Both the position numbers and the translations under genes were made by a program. From JAGXTF01 sp044224315 (GTDB taxonomy: Bacteria; Bacteroidota; Bacteroidia; NS11-12g; UBA955): a stretch of DNA of 64,000 nt. Where the stretch lies: contig JBGAKR010000003.1 in NCBI GenBank assembly GCA_044224315.1, positions 186,001-250,000 on the forward strand, read 5' to 3'. Positions 25,540 through 35,385 of this stretch are shown here, one piece after another. Positions within the stretch are counted from its first letter, which is position 1; each line of letters begins with the position of its first letter. The notes below the pieces were generated by a model. It saw nothing but the letters and a program-made list of their open reading frames with translations. It was not told where the DNA came from and ran no database searches.

Positions 25540-26460
25540 TCAGGGTTGGTTTTGCAGCATCAATTTGCCGGAATAGTTACCTGCAAATACGGTGTATAAA
25601 CCCGCAGGTAAATGGCTGGTTTCAATTTCAATTTGTGTGCAGTTTTGAACCTGCTGGCTATAAACACATTGTCCGTAAACATTCAGCAATTGCACAGTCC
25701 CTGTGTAGTTTTTGTAAAAAATCAATTGCACATTTTTACTGGCCGGATTTGGATAAAGTTTGGCCTCCGGCAGCGCACTTTTGTTAAGTCGAAGCGCCTC
25801 TTTCGGATTTACAACACCGTTCCAGATACGGATATGGTCTACTTTTCCCGAGGGTGTAAATTCGCCGTTTGTAATACTGTCGTCATTAAAAAAATTGATA
25901 ATATAATTATTCCCATTATTTTTAATATTTAATTCTTCAAATTGCGAGAAACTGGCAAAGCTTTCAAGCAAGGTTAATCCGCTATCCAGCAAATAACAGT
26001 ATCCACTATCCACGTCAAATGAGCTATCTCGCACAAATAATATATCGTGCCATTGATTTTGACTGATATTGGTAGTTCCATACTTTCCGCTGGAATAAAT
26101 GCGCAAACTGCCGTTAATATAAATTCCCTGGTCGGATTTTAAACCGCTGAAATCCATGAGTTTCCTGTAACCCTGGGTTCTCGCATAATTTATTCGTACC
26201 AATACTGAATAATGTTTTGGGTTGAGTAAATTGCTTGGAATTTTTGCAACAAAACCCCCGCCGTTTTTTGTGGAATCGCTCTGCCAGCGGCAAAAACCAG
26301 AGTCATAACTCAATGGATTGTTTTGAAAAGAAGTAAGGGTGCAATTGCTTTGATTATCATTGAGGTTGCCATTGAATTCAAATTCACCCACCAGATTTTG
26401 TCCGGCTATTGACATGGCGGTTCCGCTGAATATCAAGGTAATAAGTAAGTGTAGTTTCAT
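25540..26460 (-). CDS. LamG-like secreted protein with T9SS sorting domain
   Basis: A 306-residue protein with a signal peptide (MKLHLLITLIFSGTAMSIAG). A concanavalin/LamG-type beta-sandwich covers about residues 22-225 (LVGEFEFNGNLNDNQ, NQWHDILFVRD, GKVDHIRIWNGV). The C-terminal ~75 residues, from LPEAKLYPNPASKNVQLIF onward, are a type A sorting domain with the usual YPNPAS start. It should be secreted by the type IX system and attached to the surface. LamG folds often bind glycans, but no ligand can be inferred. Confidence 0.85.
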   Translation of the reverse strand: MKLHLLITLIFSGTAMSIAGQNLVGEFEFNGNLNDNQSNCTLTSFQNNPLSYDSGFCRWQSDSTKNGGGFVAKIPSNLLNPKHYSVLVRINYARTQGYRKLMDFSGLKSDQGIYINGSLRIYSSGKYGTTNISQNQWHDILFVRDSSFDVDSGYCYLLDSGLTLLESFASFSQFEELNIKNNGNNYIINFFNDDSITNGEFTPSGKVDHIRIWNGVVNPKEALRLNKSALPEAKLYPNPASKNVQLIFYKNYTGTVQLLNVYGQCVYSQQVQNCTQIEIETSHLPAGLYTVFAGNYSGKLMLQNQP

Positions 26461-26476
26461 AGTTACTAATGAGATG

Positions 26477-26484
26477 CAAAATTA
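26477..26484 (-). promoter_or_regulatory. -7 box TAATTTTG of the LamG-like gene
   Basis: Exact TAnnTTTG on the minus strand with 16 nt to the ATG at 26460. Confidence 0.6.
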
Positions 26485-26541
26485 TTTTGAATATGGTTTG
26501 TAAACCAATTACTTGATAAAAATTATACCATTTTATATAAA

Positions 26542-26575
26542 AAAAGCCTTGTTGAAGAATCAACAAGGCTTTTAG
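26542..26575 (-). terminator. Terminator of the FG-GAP lipoprotein gene
   Basis: On the minus strand: AAAAGCCTTGTTGA-TTCT-TCAACAAGGCTTTT followed by T residues, with 14-nt arms. It starts about 16 nt after the stop at 26591. Confidence 0.9.
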
Positions 26576-26590
26576 AATAGGAGAGTGGAA

Positions 26591-29500
26591 TCAGGGTTTT
26601 ACTTCGCGTTTTTGGCCTTTTGAATTAATAAATGTAATGCTCACTACATTTTCATCTACCCAAACACCGGGCTGGCTGGCACTTAAATAACCACTGCCGT
26701 AGGTCATATTTTCATTTCTTGTTTTGCCGCTTTTCAAAGATACCAGTGCTTTAATATCCGTTTTGTCGGCAGCAATAAAACGCAATTTGTGCTTGGTGGT
26801 GAATACTTTGGCTGGTCCATAATTTTGAGTAGCAACAATGCCTAATCCAGTGCCTTTTATATCGATGGTTACCAGAGATTTTGCATCACCCGGCACATAA
26901 AATCCATTTTGCAAACCGTCAGAAAAAATAAGGTCGCTGCCTGTGCTTGTAAGTATAAACCCGTTCAGAGCGTCATCTTTACCATGCTGCACCCTGGGCG
27001 AGTTTGAGTTTCCGGTGCCAAAAATGTCATTAAATCCGTCACCGTTCATATCCACAGCCACAAGTCCGAAAATTTGGCTGGCCTGCGCACGGCGGGGAAG
27101 TTCAAAAAGTTCAAAAGTACCACTGTTATTTCTCAAGGCTAAACTGCCAAAAAAGCTGGCTGAATAAGCATTTTTCTTCATATTCTCTTCACCAAAAACC
27201 TCAGGTGCTGTTTTGCTCGCCATCTCGGCATAAGTAGTGAATTTTTTACGCATGAAACCGGGGTAGGACATGGCCATTTCGTCGAGTTGGTACAATGGAT
27301 ATTCTTTGGCATTGCGGAAATAGGTCATCCATAAATCAGTATTGCCATTACCATCCAAATCGGTCCAGTAAATTTTTACCGGATTATTGGGAGTGGCTTT
27401 GATAAAGCTGTTTAAGCCCTTGTTACCACATATGAAATCCAAATCACCATCATTGTCAAAATCTACGGGCAATATGCTGTTGTACCAGCCTGAGGTATTA
27501 TTTGTACCTACAGCAGCAGTTTGGTCGGAAAATTTGCCGCCATTATTCGACAGGAAGGTTACATTCATCCATTCACCTGCAAGTATCAAATCAAGTTTAT
27601 TATCGCTGTTATAATCGGCAAACACTGCTGCGCAAATCATGGGCGTTTTTGTTAAAATCGGTGCCCAGCTTTGGGTAATATCTACAAATTTGCCGTCGTC
27701 GTTGCGCAATAGGTAACTGCGGTTCGGAAACTCGGGGTATTTGCCAGGCAGCAACCTGCCTGAAACAAATAAATCAAGATCGCCATCGGCATCAATATCC
27801 CCGGCGGTAAGGCAACTGCCACTACAGTTTACTTCGGGCAGGGCTTGAGAATTATCGCTAAAACCGCCTTTGCCGTCATTTTGATACAAATGGTGCTGAT
27901 AATTGGGGTTGGGCCAGGCATATTCACTGCCTCCGGATACCAGGTAAATATCATTGTCATTATCACCATCCGCATCAAAAATCAAGCAGCCTAATACATC
28001 CACTTTCAGGCCGTTCCAGGGTTGTGAACCATTAAGCTTAAACTTGCCATCCTCAGTTTGCACATATAGTTTACTGCCGCTGCCCTCACGTGCATTGGTA
28101 ATTAATAAATCGGCCATGCCATCGCCGTTTATATCACCTGTGGCGGCACCTGGCCCTAGTTTTGAAAAAATATGGGGTAATAGGGGCTCGCGTTTAAAAT
28201 CCCAGTTATCGGTTTCTTCATGGGTATAATTTAATCCGCATTGCTCCGTAATGTCTTCAACGGTATAGGTTTCATCATTTTTGTATTGGTAAGTGCCACT
28301 CGCTTTGCTCTCATCAAGGGTAAGCAATTGGTTTGCCTTAACATCTTTCAGTTCTTCAAATTCTCCATTGGGCCATACCACCACCAGTTTATTAAGTTTG
28401 CTTGAATTTCCCAGACCTATATGAATCAAAGGCTGACTGCTGCTTTGATAACCATGGGTAAGTTGCATTTCGTACACCTGGGTTCCGCTATCGTTGCTTG
28501 CAAAAACTTTGGCACCAATACCCATTTGGTTGTTCTTTTTACCACCTTTAAGTTTTAAATCCAGGTAATTGCCTTTGGTGGCAATGTTTTTATAAACATG
28601 AACCGGATCGCCCTGGTTACATAGCACCAAATCCAAATGTCCGTCGTTGTTCAGGTCGGCATAAGCACTACCGGTAGATAGGGTAGGTTCATCCAATCCC
28701 CAGGTGGCAGTGGTATTCTCAAATAAATAGTCGCCCCGGTTGCGGAAAGCATAATTCTGCAATTTTTCAAAAGGCAGTTTATTCAATGTTTCCTGCTTGG
28801 TTACCAATTGCTTTTTCTGCTTCATTTTCCGATCCTGGTATAAAACATAGTCCAGGTTGGTTACATCGCGGTAATAGCCGTTAGAGATGTAAATATCAGT
28901 TAATCCATCATTGTCAAAATCGGCAAACAGCGGGCTCCAACTCCAATCTGTGCGCGCCACTCCGGTAAGATAGGCCAAATCGCTAAAATACCCGTGAGAG
29001 TTGGTTTGAAGCGTGTTGTGCATGTACTGATAACCATATCCATTTTTAAGGGCGGTCATAAAATTATCAAAATCCTTAGGCCCTCCCATTTGAATAAACC
29101 TGCGTGGGTCATCGGTAAGCATATCTACCGTCATTAAATCAAGCCAGCCATCGCGGTTATAGTCGGCAGCATCGCTACCCATGCTATTGGTGCTGGTATG
29201 TTTAAAGTACTTAGCCATACTTTCGGTAAAGGTGCCATCGCCGTTATTCAGATAGTAGTAATCTGGCACCTGATAATCGTTGCACACATAAATATCCAGT
29301 TTGCCATCGCGGTTAAAATCACCGGGCATTGCACTCAGGCAATATCCCATGGCCAGCATTCCGGCTTCTTCAGTTACATCGGTGTATTTATTGCCGTCGT
29401 TTCTAAAAAGGTGCTGTTGGTTGGTTTCGCTCATATTCAGCGTACGCTTCCATTTAATTTCAATCTGCGCAAAATATTTTTCGGCATGATTACCCAGGTA

Positions 29501-30082
29501 TAAATCCAGGTCTCCATCAGCATCATAATCCCAAAATGTGGCGCAAGTGGCATTTCCACCATCAGCCACGCCCCATTCTTTGCCTTTTTCGCTAAAGGTG
29601 CCGTTTTTGTTATTGATAAACAAAAAATTGGTTTTTGCCTCAAGGCTTTTTTCCGGACCACTGCGGCAAATGTATATATCCATGAAACCGTCGTTATTTA
29701 CGTCGGCCATCGATATTCCACTCATCCAGCCATAGGTTTTGAGCCCCGCTTTTTGGGTAATATCTTCAAATTTAAAATCACCCTTGTTCAGGTAAAGTTT
29801 AGCCGGTTTTTCATTTCCGGAAAATACCAGGTCTACCAATCCGTCGTTATTAATGTCGCCCGCAGCTACACCCGCACCATTATACAAATAGTGGTAAGTC
29901 ATCTGGTTCAAACTATCCGTTTCAGGAATGGTATTGGTAAAATCTATCCCTGTGTTTTTAGAATCCAGTAATTCAAAAATTTTCTCTCCCGCTGCGTTGT
30001 CATCTTTTTTGCCGCATGATATCATTGCAGTGAAAATCAAAGTTGTAGCGAAGGTTGCTACAAGCAAAAGCCTTTTTAACAT
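26591..30082 (-). CDS. Large FG-GAP/VCBS repeat lipoprotein with ASPIC/UnbV domain
   Basis: A 1163-residue lipoprotein (signal MLKRLLLVATFATTLIF, lipobox ISC). It contains many FG-GAP/VCBS beta-propeller repeats with calcium-like D-x-D/N-x-D-G motifs: DINNDGLVDLVFSG, DVNNDGFMDIYIC, DYDADGDLDLYLGN, DFNRDGKLDIYVC, DINGDGMADLLITN. An ASPIC/UnbV domain lies in the middle (about residues 520-600; GIGAKVFAS, HIGLGNSSKLNKLVVVWPNG), and a second propeller follows. The architecture matches CRTAC1-like proteins common in Bacteroidota, which are surface lipoproteins of unsettled function. A TAnnTTTG box 4 nt before the ATG implies an almost leaderless mRNA. Confidence 0.9.
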   Translation of the reverse strand: MLKRLLLVATFATTLIFTAMISCGKKDDNAAGEKIFELLDSKNTGIDFTNTIPETDSLNQMTYHYLYNGAGVAAGDINNDGLVDLVFSGNEKPAKLYLNKGDFKFEDITQKAGLKTYGWMSGISMADVNNDGFMDIYICRSGPEKSLEAKTNFLFINNKNGTFSEKGKEWGVADGGNATCATFWDYDADGDLDLYLGNHAEKYFAQIEIKWKRTLNMSETNQQHLFRNDGNKYTDVTEEAGMLAMGYCLSAMPGDFNRDGKLDIYVCNDYQVPDYYYLNNGDGTFTESMAKYFKHTSTNSMGSDAADYNRDGWLDLMTVDMLTDDPRRFIQMGGPKDFDNFMTALKNGYGYQYMHNTLQTNSHGYFSDLAYLTGVARTDWSWSPLFADFDNDGLTDIYISNGYYRDVTNLDYVLYQDRKMKQKKQLVTKQETLNKLPFEKLQNYAFRNRGDYLFENTTATWGLDEPTLSTGSAYADLNNDGHLDLVLCNQGDPVHVYKNIATKGNYLDLKLKGGKKNNQMGIGAKVFASNDSGTQVYEMQLTHGYQSSSQPLIHIGLGNSSKLNKLVVVWPNGEFEELKDVKANQLLTLDESKASGTYQYKNDETYTVEDITEQCGLNYTHEETDNWDFKREPLLPHIFSKLGPGAATGDINGDGMADLLITNAREGSGSKLYVQTEDGKFKLNGSQPWNGLKVDVLGCLIFDADGDNDNDIYLVSGGSEYAWPNPNYQHHLYQNDGKGGFSDNSQALPEVNCSGSCLTAGDIDADGDLDLFVSGRLLPGKYPEFPNRSYLLRNDDGKFVDITQSWAPILTKTPMICAAVFADYNSDNKLDLILAGEWMNVTFLSNNGGKFSDQTAAVGTNNTSGWYNSILPVDFDNDGDLDFICGNKGLNSFIKATPNNPVKIYWTDLDGNGNTDLWMTYFRNAKEYPLYQLDEMAMSYPGFMRKKFTTYAEMASKTAPEVFGEENMKKNAYSASFFGSLALRNNSGTFELFELPRRAQASQIFGLVAVDMNGDGFNDIFGTGNSNSPRVQHGKDDALNGFILTSTGSDLIFSDGLQNGFYVPGDAKSLVTIDIKGTGLGIVATQNYGPAKVFTTKHKLRFIAADKTDIKALVSLKSGKTRNENMTYGSGYLSASQPGVWVDENVVSITFINSKGQKREVKP

Positions 30083-30086
30083 GCTA

Positions 30087-30094
30087 CAAACATA
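30087..30094 (-). promoter_or_regulatory. -7 box TATGTTTG of the FG-GAP lipoprotein
   Basis: Exact TAnnTTTG, 4 nt before the ATG at 30082. The transcript is predicted to begin within a base or two of the start codon. Confidence 0.7.
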
Positions 30095-30168
30095 GTTAAT
30101 CAGGGGTAAAATAGGAATGCCTGTGCTTAAAATCTAATTGACAGCAGTAAGGCAATCTGCAAGGGCGT

Positions 30169-30834
30169 CTATTCTTTGTCGTACGACAGGCGACTGTTGC
30201 CATGAATAGGTATTTTTTTACCTAAAAATTTAGGTTGCACCCCCAACAAAATTTCTAAAAATGCCTTTGTGCAAGCAAGGATTTCCCGGATTTTTTTGCT
30301 TCGATATCCTCCGTAATTTCGCAAATCACAGGTAACTCCGCTGGCATTGAGCCCGCAACCTTTGGCCAGATATAAACTGCGATGCATATACATCGTTTGG
30401 GTAACAACAATAGCATCTGTAACTCCAAATATTTTGGCAGCGCGCATCATACTGCTATGGGTATCAAAGCCGGCATGATCCAGAAATATCACCGAATCGG
30501 GTACTCCTTTCTGGTTGAGATATTGTTTCATATGGTTTACCTCATCATAGCTCTCCTGGCCATGGTCGCCGGTTAATAAAAAACGTTGAATTTTCTTTTC
30601 AGTATAAAGGTTAAAAGCCACATCCAACCTATCGGCCAGTATGCTACTGGGTTTTCCGTTGTACCGAACCAAGGCCCCCGGAACAATGGCAGTGTATGCG
30701 TGCCGGGCTTGGGCCGTTTTATCTGTTATTAGGGCAGAATTGGATGTTTGTATATACAAATATGCGCCCGCAACCACTAGAATTAGCAGGCAAAAGCCAA
30801 TCAATAAAATTCTCCAAACGATTTTCAATCTCAC
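30169..30834 (-). CDS. SanA/YdcF-like DUF218 membrane protein
   Basis: A 221-residue protein with one N-terminal membrane helix (ILLIGFCLLILVVAGAYLYI) and a periplasmic DUF218 domain. Family motifs are YTAIVPGALVRYNGKPS, LADRLDVAFNLY, RFLLTGDHGQESYDEV and the late FGVTDAIVVTQTMYMHR. E. coli SanA affects envelope permeability, including vancomycin exclusion at high temperature; the chemistry is unknown. The start codon is GTG, supported by a promoter box 4 nt upstream. It is a separate unit between two envelope-protein genes. Confidence 0.85.
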   Translation of the reverse strand: MRLKIVWRILLIGFCLLILVVAGAYLYIQTSNSALITDKTAQARHAYTAIVPGALVRYNGKPSSILADRLDVAFNLYTEKKIQRFLLTGDHGQESYDEVNHMKQYLNQKGVPDSVIFLDHAGFDTHSSMMRAAKIFGVTDAIVVTQTMYMHRSLYLAKGCGLNASGVTCDLRNYGGYRSKKIREILACTKAFLEILLGVQPKFLGKKIPIHGNSRLSYDKE

Positions 30835-30838
30835 TTTT

Positions 30839-30846
30839 CAAACATA
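30839..30846 (-). promoter_or_regulatory. -7 box TATGTTTG of the SanA-like gene
   Basis: Exact TAnnTTTG, 4 nt before the GTG start at 30834, the same box and spacing as at 30087-30094. Confidence 0.7.
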
Positions 30847-30858
30847 CAAATAATCCCC

Positions 30859-32880
30859 CTATTTTGGTTTTTTTCGGGTAATTCGTTTATAATATTTATT
30901 AGATTTTATCCAGCCGCGGCGCACAATTTTGCGGTTTACCAATAGCACTCTCCGTATACTGTTATAATGATTGCGGATATGCGAGTTTTGTCCTTTGGAT
31001 AAATATTTAGTCAAATAAATATCATAATAACCACGCCTTTTTATTCGGTGTAAATATTTGCGCACATAAACCTGGGTGCCGGTATCCAAGTGATGCAAGG
31101 CGGTTATCCAGCCCTTAACAAATGCGCGTTCATACACTATAAAACTGTCATATTCCATTTTAAAAGTGGTATACCGGGCTGTTATTCCGTCGTCTGCTGT
31201 AATGGAGCCTTTGTAGTTTTTAAATGCACGCATTTGATTGCGATACAGGCGATGTATGAAATGAAATGCATGCATTTTTTCAATAAAAAGTTTGCGCATA
31301 CTATCGCTTAATGCAATATTATTTATGAGTAAACCTTGCTTACACAATGCATTGTATTTTAGCAGGGTATCGCGTTGCAATTTCATAAAATGATCCAGGT
31401 TGTCCTGTCCAAAAATGCGCAATGCAATTATCCCACCCATCAATTGGCTGGTATAAACGGCGTTTATGTAAAAATGTTGCAACGAATCTCTGAATGTTTT
31501 GGTAAGGTTGGGCACACGCCAATCATCAAACAGATGTTGTTTTAGTATAGTAATACTATCATGAATTTTGCCTATAAGGGTATCGGCCTTTTTTTGCCTG
31601 TCGGGATGGTTTCGGGATCTGCTCCATTTCTTTTTCTCAAACCCTTCCGAATAGGTATAACGCGACCATTTTAAGTCAGCATGCAGGGCCTTATAAGTTT
31701 CACTTTTGATCTGGTGAATTCGGGTAATTTTCTTATCCAGCAGTTTTTTATTGCGCTTTGATGTGCGGATTATTTGTTTATCTACCTGCATGGCTAAATT
31801 TTTCTTTAAACGCACTTTGCGCATTAATTGCATTTTTTGCAGTTTAAAATCCACACCGGCCGAGTCGTAAAATATCATGCCGCTATCACCGAATTTAATG
31901 GCCTCCCGGGCTTTTTTTAGCTCAGTGAGTGAATCGCCCCCGGGTTCGAAGTCTTCAATTTTTCGTTTCAATAAATATGTATAGGATATCCCAATATCGA
32001 AATGATTGATATACCCAAATTTATGGGCATCCAAACCAATTTTTATTATTTGATCCTCATCGCTCAGCGTGCTGAAAGCACTGCGCTTGCCTTCATTGGC
32101 GTAATCATATTCGGTACTTTCAGTTTTTCTGTAGTGCAGATAATGGGCGCTGTCGTGCACAAATGAATCGATTGTAATAGGCGGTGCAAGCAATTGCCAG
32201 TACGGAACAGATGCTAAGTGATCTGCGCTGAAATAATTCCCCGATTTTAAAAAATAATTGTATCTGGGGGCTGGCACAAACCGGGGTTTATACCTGTAAG
32301 GAGGCAAATGGCCTAAGGTAAAAATCCATTTTACAGTGCCCCAAAATGTTTTACCAACCACTTTCACATATCCTGCATCCCAGGTGGCATCCAGCAATTT
32401 CCATTCCCCATCCAGGTAAACCGCATTCCAAATATGTTCGGAAACGTAAAAACTGTCGGCCAAATCAGTTTCATACGTTTTAACATAACCCGGCACACCC
32501 ACCGATGAAATACCGGCCTCTTTGCACATTTCATTTATCAAATCGCTATACCCCTGGCATATGGCCCGGCGTTTTTTAAGTATATTATTTACTTCGTTTT
32601 TAGAATAGTCTCCGATTGCAGCTTTAACATAATTGTATTTGATGTGCGTAATAACCCAGGTGTAAATGGCACACAGCTTATCTTCATCTGTACTTAGATT
32701 TTTAGTTAAGTATGCAGTGAGAGTGGCTACATCTCTTGATTTAAAATAGGGTACGCGTTTGATTTTACAGGGTGTGGAGGAATAAACCTTAATGGGTTTT
32801 ACCACTGCAGAATCGGATTGCGAATGCAGATAGCGGGGTATTAAAATATACAAAAAAAACAGAATGTGTAAAAAACGCAT
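30859..32880 (-). CDS. Exported transglutaminase-like protein with long basic C-terminal region
   Basis: A 673-residue protein with an N-terminal signal peptide (FLHILFFLYILIPRYLHS). A transglutaminase-like cysteine-protease fold spans about residues 45-170, with a complete triad: Cys108 (RRAICQGYSDL), His149 (SEHIWNAVYLDGEW) and Asp164 (LLDATWD). The remaining ~450 residues are helical, rich in Lys, Arg and Tyr (RTSKRNKKLLDKKITR, GFEKKKWSRSRNHPDR) and match nothing I recognise. Bacterial relatives act as peptidases or cross-linkers. The very basic tail might bind an anionic envelope polymer, but this is inference. Confidence 0.8.
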   Translation of the reverse strand: MRFLHILFFLYILIPRYLHSQSDSAVVKPIKVYSSTPCKIKRVPYFKSRDVATLTAYLTKNLSTDEDKLCAIYTWVITHIKYNYVKAAIGDYSKNEVNNILKKRRAICQGYSDLINEMCKEAGISSVGVPGYVKTYETDLADSFYVSEHIWNAVYLDGEWKLLDATWDAGYVKVVGKTFWGTVKWIFTLGHLPPYRYKPRFVPAPRYNYFLKSGNYFSADHLASVPYWQLLAPPITIDSFVHDSAHYLHYRKTESTEYDYANEGKRSAFSTLSDEDQIIKIGLDAHKFGYINHFDIGISYTYLLKRKIEDFEPGGDSLTELKKAREAIKFGDSGMIFYDSAGVDFKLQKMQLMRKVRLKKNLAMQVDKQIIRTSKRNKKLLDKKITRIHQIKSETYKALHADLKWSRYTYSEGFEKKKWSRSRNHPDRQKKADTLIGKIHDSITILKQHLFDDWRVPNLTKTFRDSLQHFYINAVYTSQLMGGIIALRIFGQDNLDHFMKLQRDTLLKYNALCKQGLLINNIALSDSMRKLFIEKMHAFHFIHRLYRNQMRAFKNYKGSITADDGITARYTTFKMEYDSFIVYERAFVKGWITALHHLDTGTQVYVRKYLHRIKRRGYYDIYLTKYLSKGQNSHIRNHYNSIRRVLLVNRKIVRRGWIKSNKYYKRITRKKPK

Positions 32881-33007
32881 TGTTTAGTAAACGCGAATTA
32901 AGGTAAATCGTTACAATTTGAATTGCCTTTCAAATTTCAACCAACGATTTTACCGAATTTTCTGTCGTTGTATAAAATTCGTTTGGTTTGAATGAAACCT
33001 AATTTCC

Positions 33008-33015
33008 TATATTTG
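33008..33015 (+). promoter_or_regulatory. -7 box TATATTTG of the TonB-receptor-like gene
   Basis: Exact TAnnTTTG, 6 nt before the ATG at 33022. An in-frame ATG at 32992 lies upstream of the box and is unlikely to be the start. Confidence 0.7.
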
Positions 33016-33021
33016 ACCCTT

Positions 33022-35385
33022 ATGACGCTTTTCAGGCCCAAACATTTTGCCCTTTGGGCGCTTATGTGCGGTTCTTTTTATACCCTTTCTTCTCAGGAAA
33101 CCAAGGATTCGCTCCGATTGTGGAATTTGCTCAACCACAATGATATGAATACCGAAAAAACCATAGACCAATCCGAAATTCCCAGCAATACAGGTACTTT
33201 TTTCAAAACCAATCCAAACGACAAAACCGAGCAAATACTGGTAATCACCGGTGAGTTTATAAGCAGGCTCAATTACAATACGCTAGGCGATGTGCTAAAG
33301 GATTTACCCCAATTTTATGTAAATCAGCCGGGTTCGGCCTTGCAAGGCGAAGTTTTTTATTCTGCAGGACTGAATGGCAATGAAAACTATGCAATATTAA
33401 TCAACGGAGTGCCGGTGCATACCTATTTCTCGGCCGGTTTTCCTGTAGCCAATAATTTGCCCATCCGCCAGGCCCAGCGTATCGAAATATCTTTTAATCC
33501 CGCCTCTGCCCGCTATGGTTCAGGAGCCACCTTGGGGGTTATCAATATTATTACCCCTCAAACCGAGAGACCTGTTTATATCAAAGCCAGCCTCAATGGG
33601 TTCTCAAATAATTTTAATAATATGAGTTTGCTGGTGGGAGGTAAATTTGGCAAAGGCCGCAATACAGTGCGGTTTGATGTGTATGGCAATTATCAGAAGT
33701 ACGCAAATATTAAATTAAAATCCGATACGCAAATCAGTAGTTTGTATAATTACCGGTACAAATATTATCCGTATTTCAACAATACAAATTACAAGCAATT
33801 GCCGCCTGACAATGGTCCGGTAGAACACCTCAGCGACCTTACCGGATTGAATGTATATTACCGCAATTGGTATCTGATGTTTAATAGCGCCAACCGCAAA
33901 GACCAGGCTTCAAATGGCTTAAATCCACTGGCGATGTACAAGGATGTGGCCAATTTTTTTGTATCCGACCGGCAATTAAATTTTGCCATCACCAATGAAA
34001 AAACCAAAAAAAACCGACACAATTTTTACCAGGGCAGGGTTTCGTATTATCGCATCCAATCGGGCAGTGCGGCCAAATATATTTTTCCGGCCCTCAAACA
34101 GGCTGCATTCGATTATCTGATTGAAAACCTGAAAGGAACTGTACCCAAAGATTCTATCCCTTTTATTGTAAATCGCAATTTGCAAAAACTCGATGCCCAT
34201 TTGTTTGACCAGGTTAGATTTGTACGCGGAGGTGCACTCGATATTAATTTAACTGTATTGAGGGAATTTTCTATAAAAAACCTTCAAATTAAATATGGTT
34301 TTAATTATACAATCGCTGGTGGTACCGCTATTAACCGGTACAGCCGCACACCTTATTACGATAATATATTCAGCTCCGATACCAATACAATTACTTCCAA
34401 TATCGGTCGTAATAATGCATATTTTACCGGAATGGGCTCCATTGTGCTGGGAATAAGCTATAAATTCAAGAAATATAATTTTGATTTTTTCAACTCCTTA
34501 CAGAGTGGAAATATCTTAACCACAGGTAATAATAAATCGGTAAATATGCCCTCTCTGCGCATTACACGAAAACGCGGTAAAGATAAGTCCGCATGGTTTT
34601 TGGTATACAGCATGGGGATGGATGCATTTAACCCTACACGCAAAGAAAATCAATATAAGTTTACCCGGGTTACCCAGGATTCGCTTGCCATCGAACGCGA
34701 TTTTTCAACTTATAGTTATACAAAAAAAACACAGATATCTTTTGGTACACAACGCAATTACCTGTTTTATTCTAAAACAACAGGTATACCGGTTATTGGG
34801 TTTTATGATGAAAATTACAATTACTCGAGGGTAGCAACTGTTAATACACGCTATTATGGCAACTATATATCACCCAATTCAATCCTCGAACATTATGGAA
34901 TAACCATGGTATCGCCAGATTTGAATACAAATTCATTTACCAGTGGAATTTATTCGGGCAATGATACTTCTCATCAATATGGATGGAAGTTGGGCGTTAA
35001 AACAATCGCTTTATTTTCAGTTCAAAAGTATACTTTGCCCAATGCCGATGGAGTTCAAAAAACAAATTATTTTACCCCTTCCAATAAAATCAGATTTAAT
35101 TTTTATTTAAGCAATGGCCGCAATTGGATGTTTACTTTCCTGTATAACCTGCAAAATAAGGTACGTCCAAGCTTTTATTACGATGCTGTTTTACCCAACA
35201 AACAAACCATAGATTTATTATTTAACTACAACTTTACCCGTCAATTTTCTGCCAATATTAAATTATTCAATATTACCGGCACCAATCTGTTTGGCCCGCA
35301 GGCCACTGGCTCGGTAGATGATTTGAATCTTCAGCCCCAGCGGTATTTACGCATGTTAATAACAATGAATTATGCCCTGGAATAA
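33022..35385 (+). CDS. TonB-dependent receptor-like outer-membrane protein
   Basis: A 787-residue protein. A signal peptide (HFALWALMCGSFYTLSS) is followed by a TonB plug domain at about residues 75-180: FISRLNYNTLGDVLKDLPQ, YAILINGVPVHTY, and the plug-end pattern RIEISFNPASARYGSGATLG with VINIITPQ. A beta-barrel fills the rest and ends in a short aromatic strand (YLRMLITMNYAL). No CarboxypepD_reg-like N-terminal domain or SusD partner is present, and the barrel is compact. The substrate is unknown. The start is chosen from the promoter box 6 nt upstream. Its end overlaps the adenylate cyclase gene by 14 nt, an unusual pairing. Confidence 0.82.
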   Translation: MTLFRPKHFALWALMCGSFYTLSSQETKDSLRLWNLLNHNDMNTEKTIDQSEIPSNTGTFFKTNPNDKTEQILVITGEFISRLNYNTLGDVLKDLPQFYVNQPGSALQGEVFYSAGLNGNENYAILINGVPVHTYFSAGFPVANNLPIRQAQRIEISFNPASARYGSGATLGVINIITPQTERPVYIKASLNGFSNNFNNMSLLVGGKFGKGRNTVRFDVYGNYQKYANIKLKSDTQISSLYNYRYKYYPYFNNTNYKQLPPDNGPVEHLSDLTGLNVYYRNWYLMFNSANRKDQASNGLNPLAMYKDVANFFVSDRQLNFAITNEKTKKNRHNFYQGRVSYYRIQSGSAAKYIFPALKQAAFDYLIENLKGTVPKDSIPFIVNRNLQKLDAHLFDQVRFVRGGALDINLTVLREFSIKNLQIKYGFNYTIAGGTAINRYSRTPYYDNIFSSDTNTITSNIGRNNAYFTGMGSIVLGISYKFKKYNFDFFNSLQSGNILTTGNNKSVNMPSLRITRKRGKDKSAWFLVYSMGMDAFNPTRKENQYKFTRVTQDSLAIERDFSTYSYTKKTQISFGTQRNYLFYSKTTGIPVIGFYDENYNYSRVATVNTRYYGNYISPNSILEHYGITMVSPDLNTNSFTSGIYSGNDTSHQYGWKLGVKTIALFSVQKYTLPNADGVQKTNYFTPSNKIRFNFYLSNGRNWMFTFLYNLQNKVRPSFYYDAVLPNKQTIDLLFNYNFTRQFSANIKLFNITGTNLFGPQATGSVDDLNLQPQRYLRMLITMNYALE

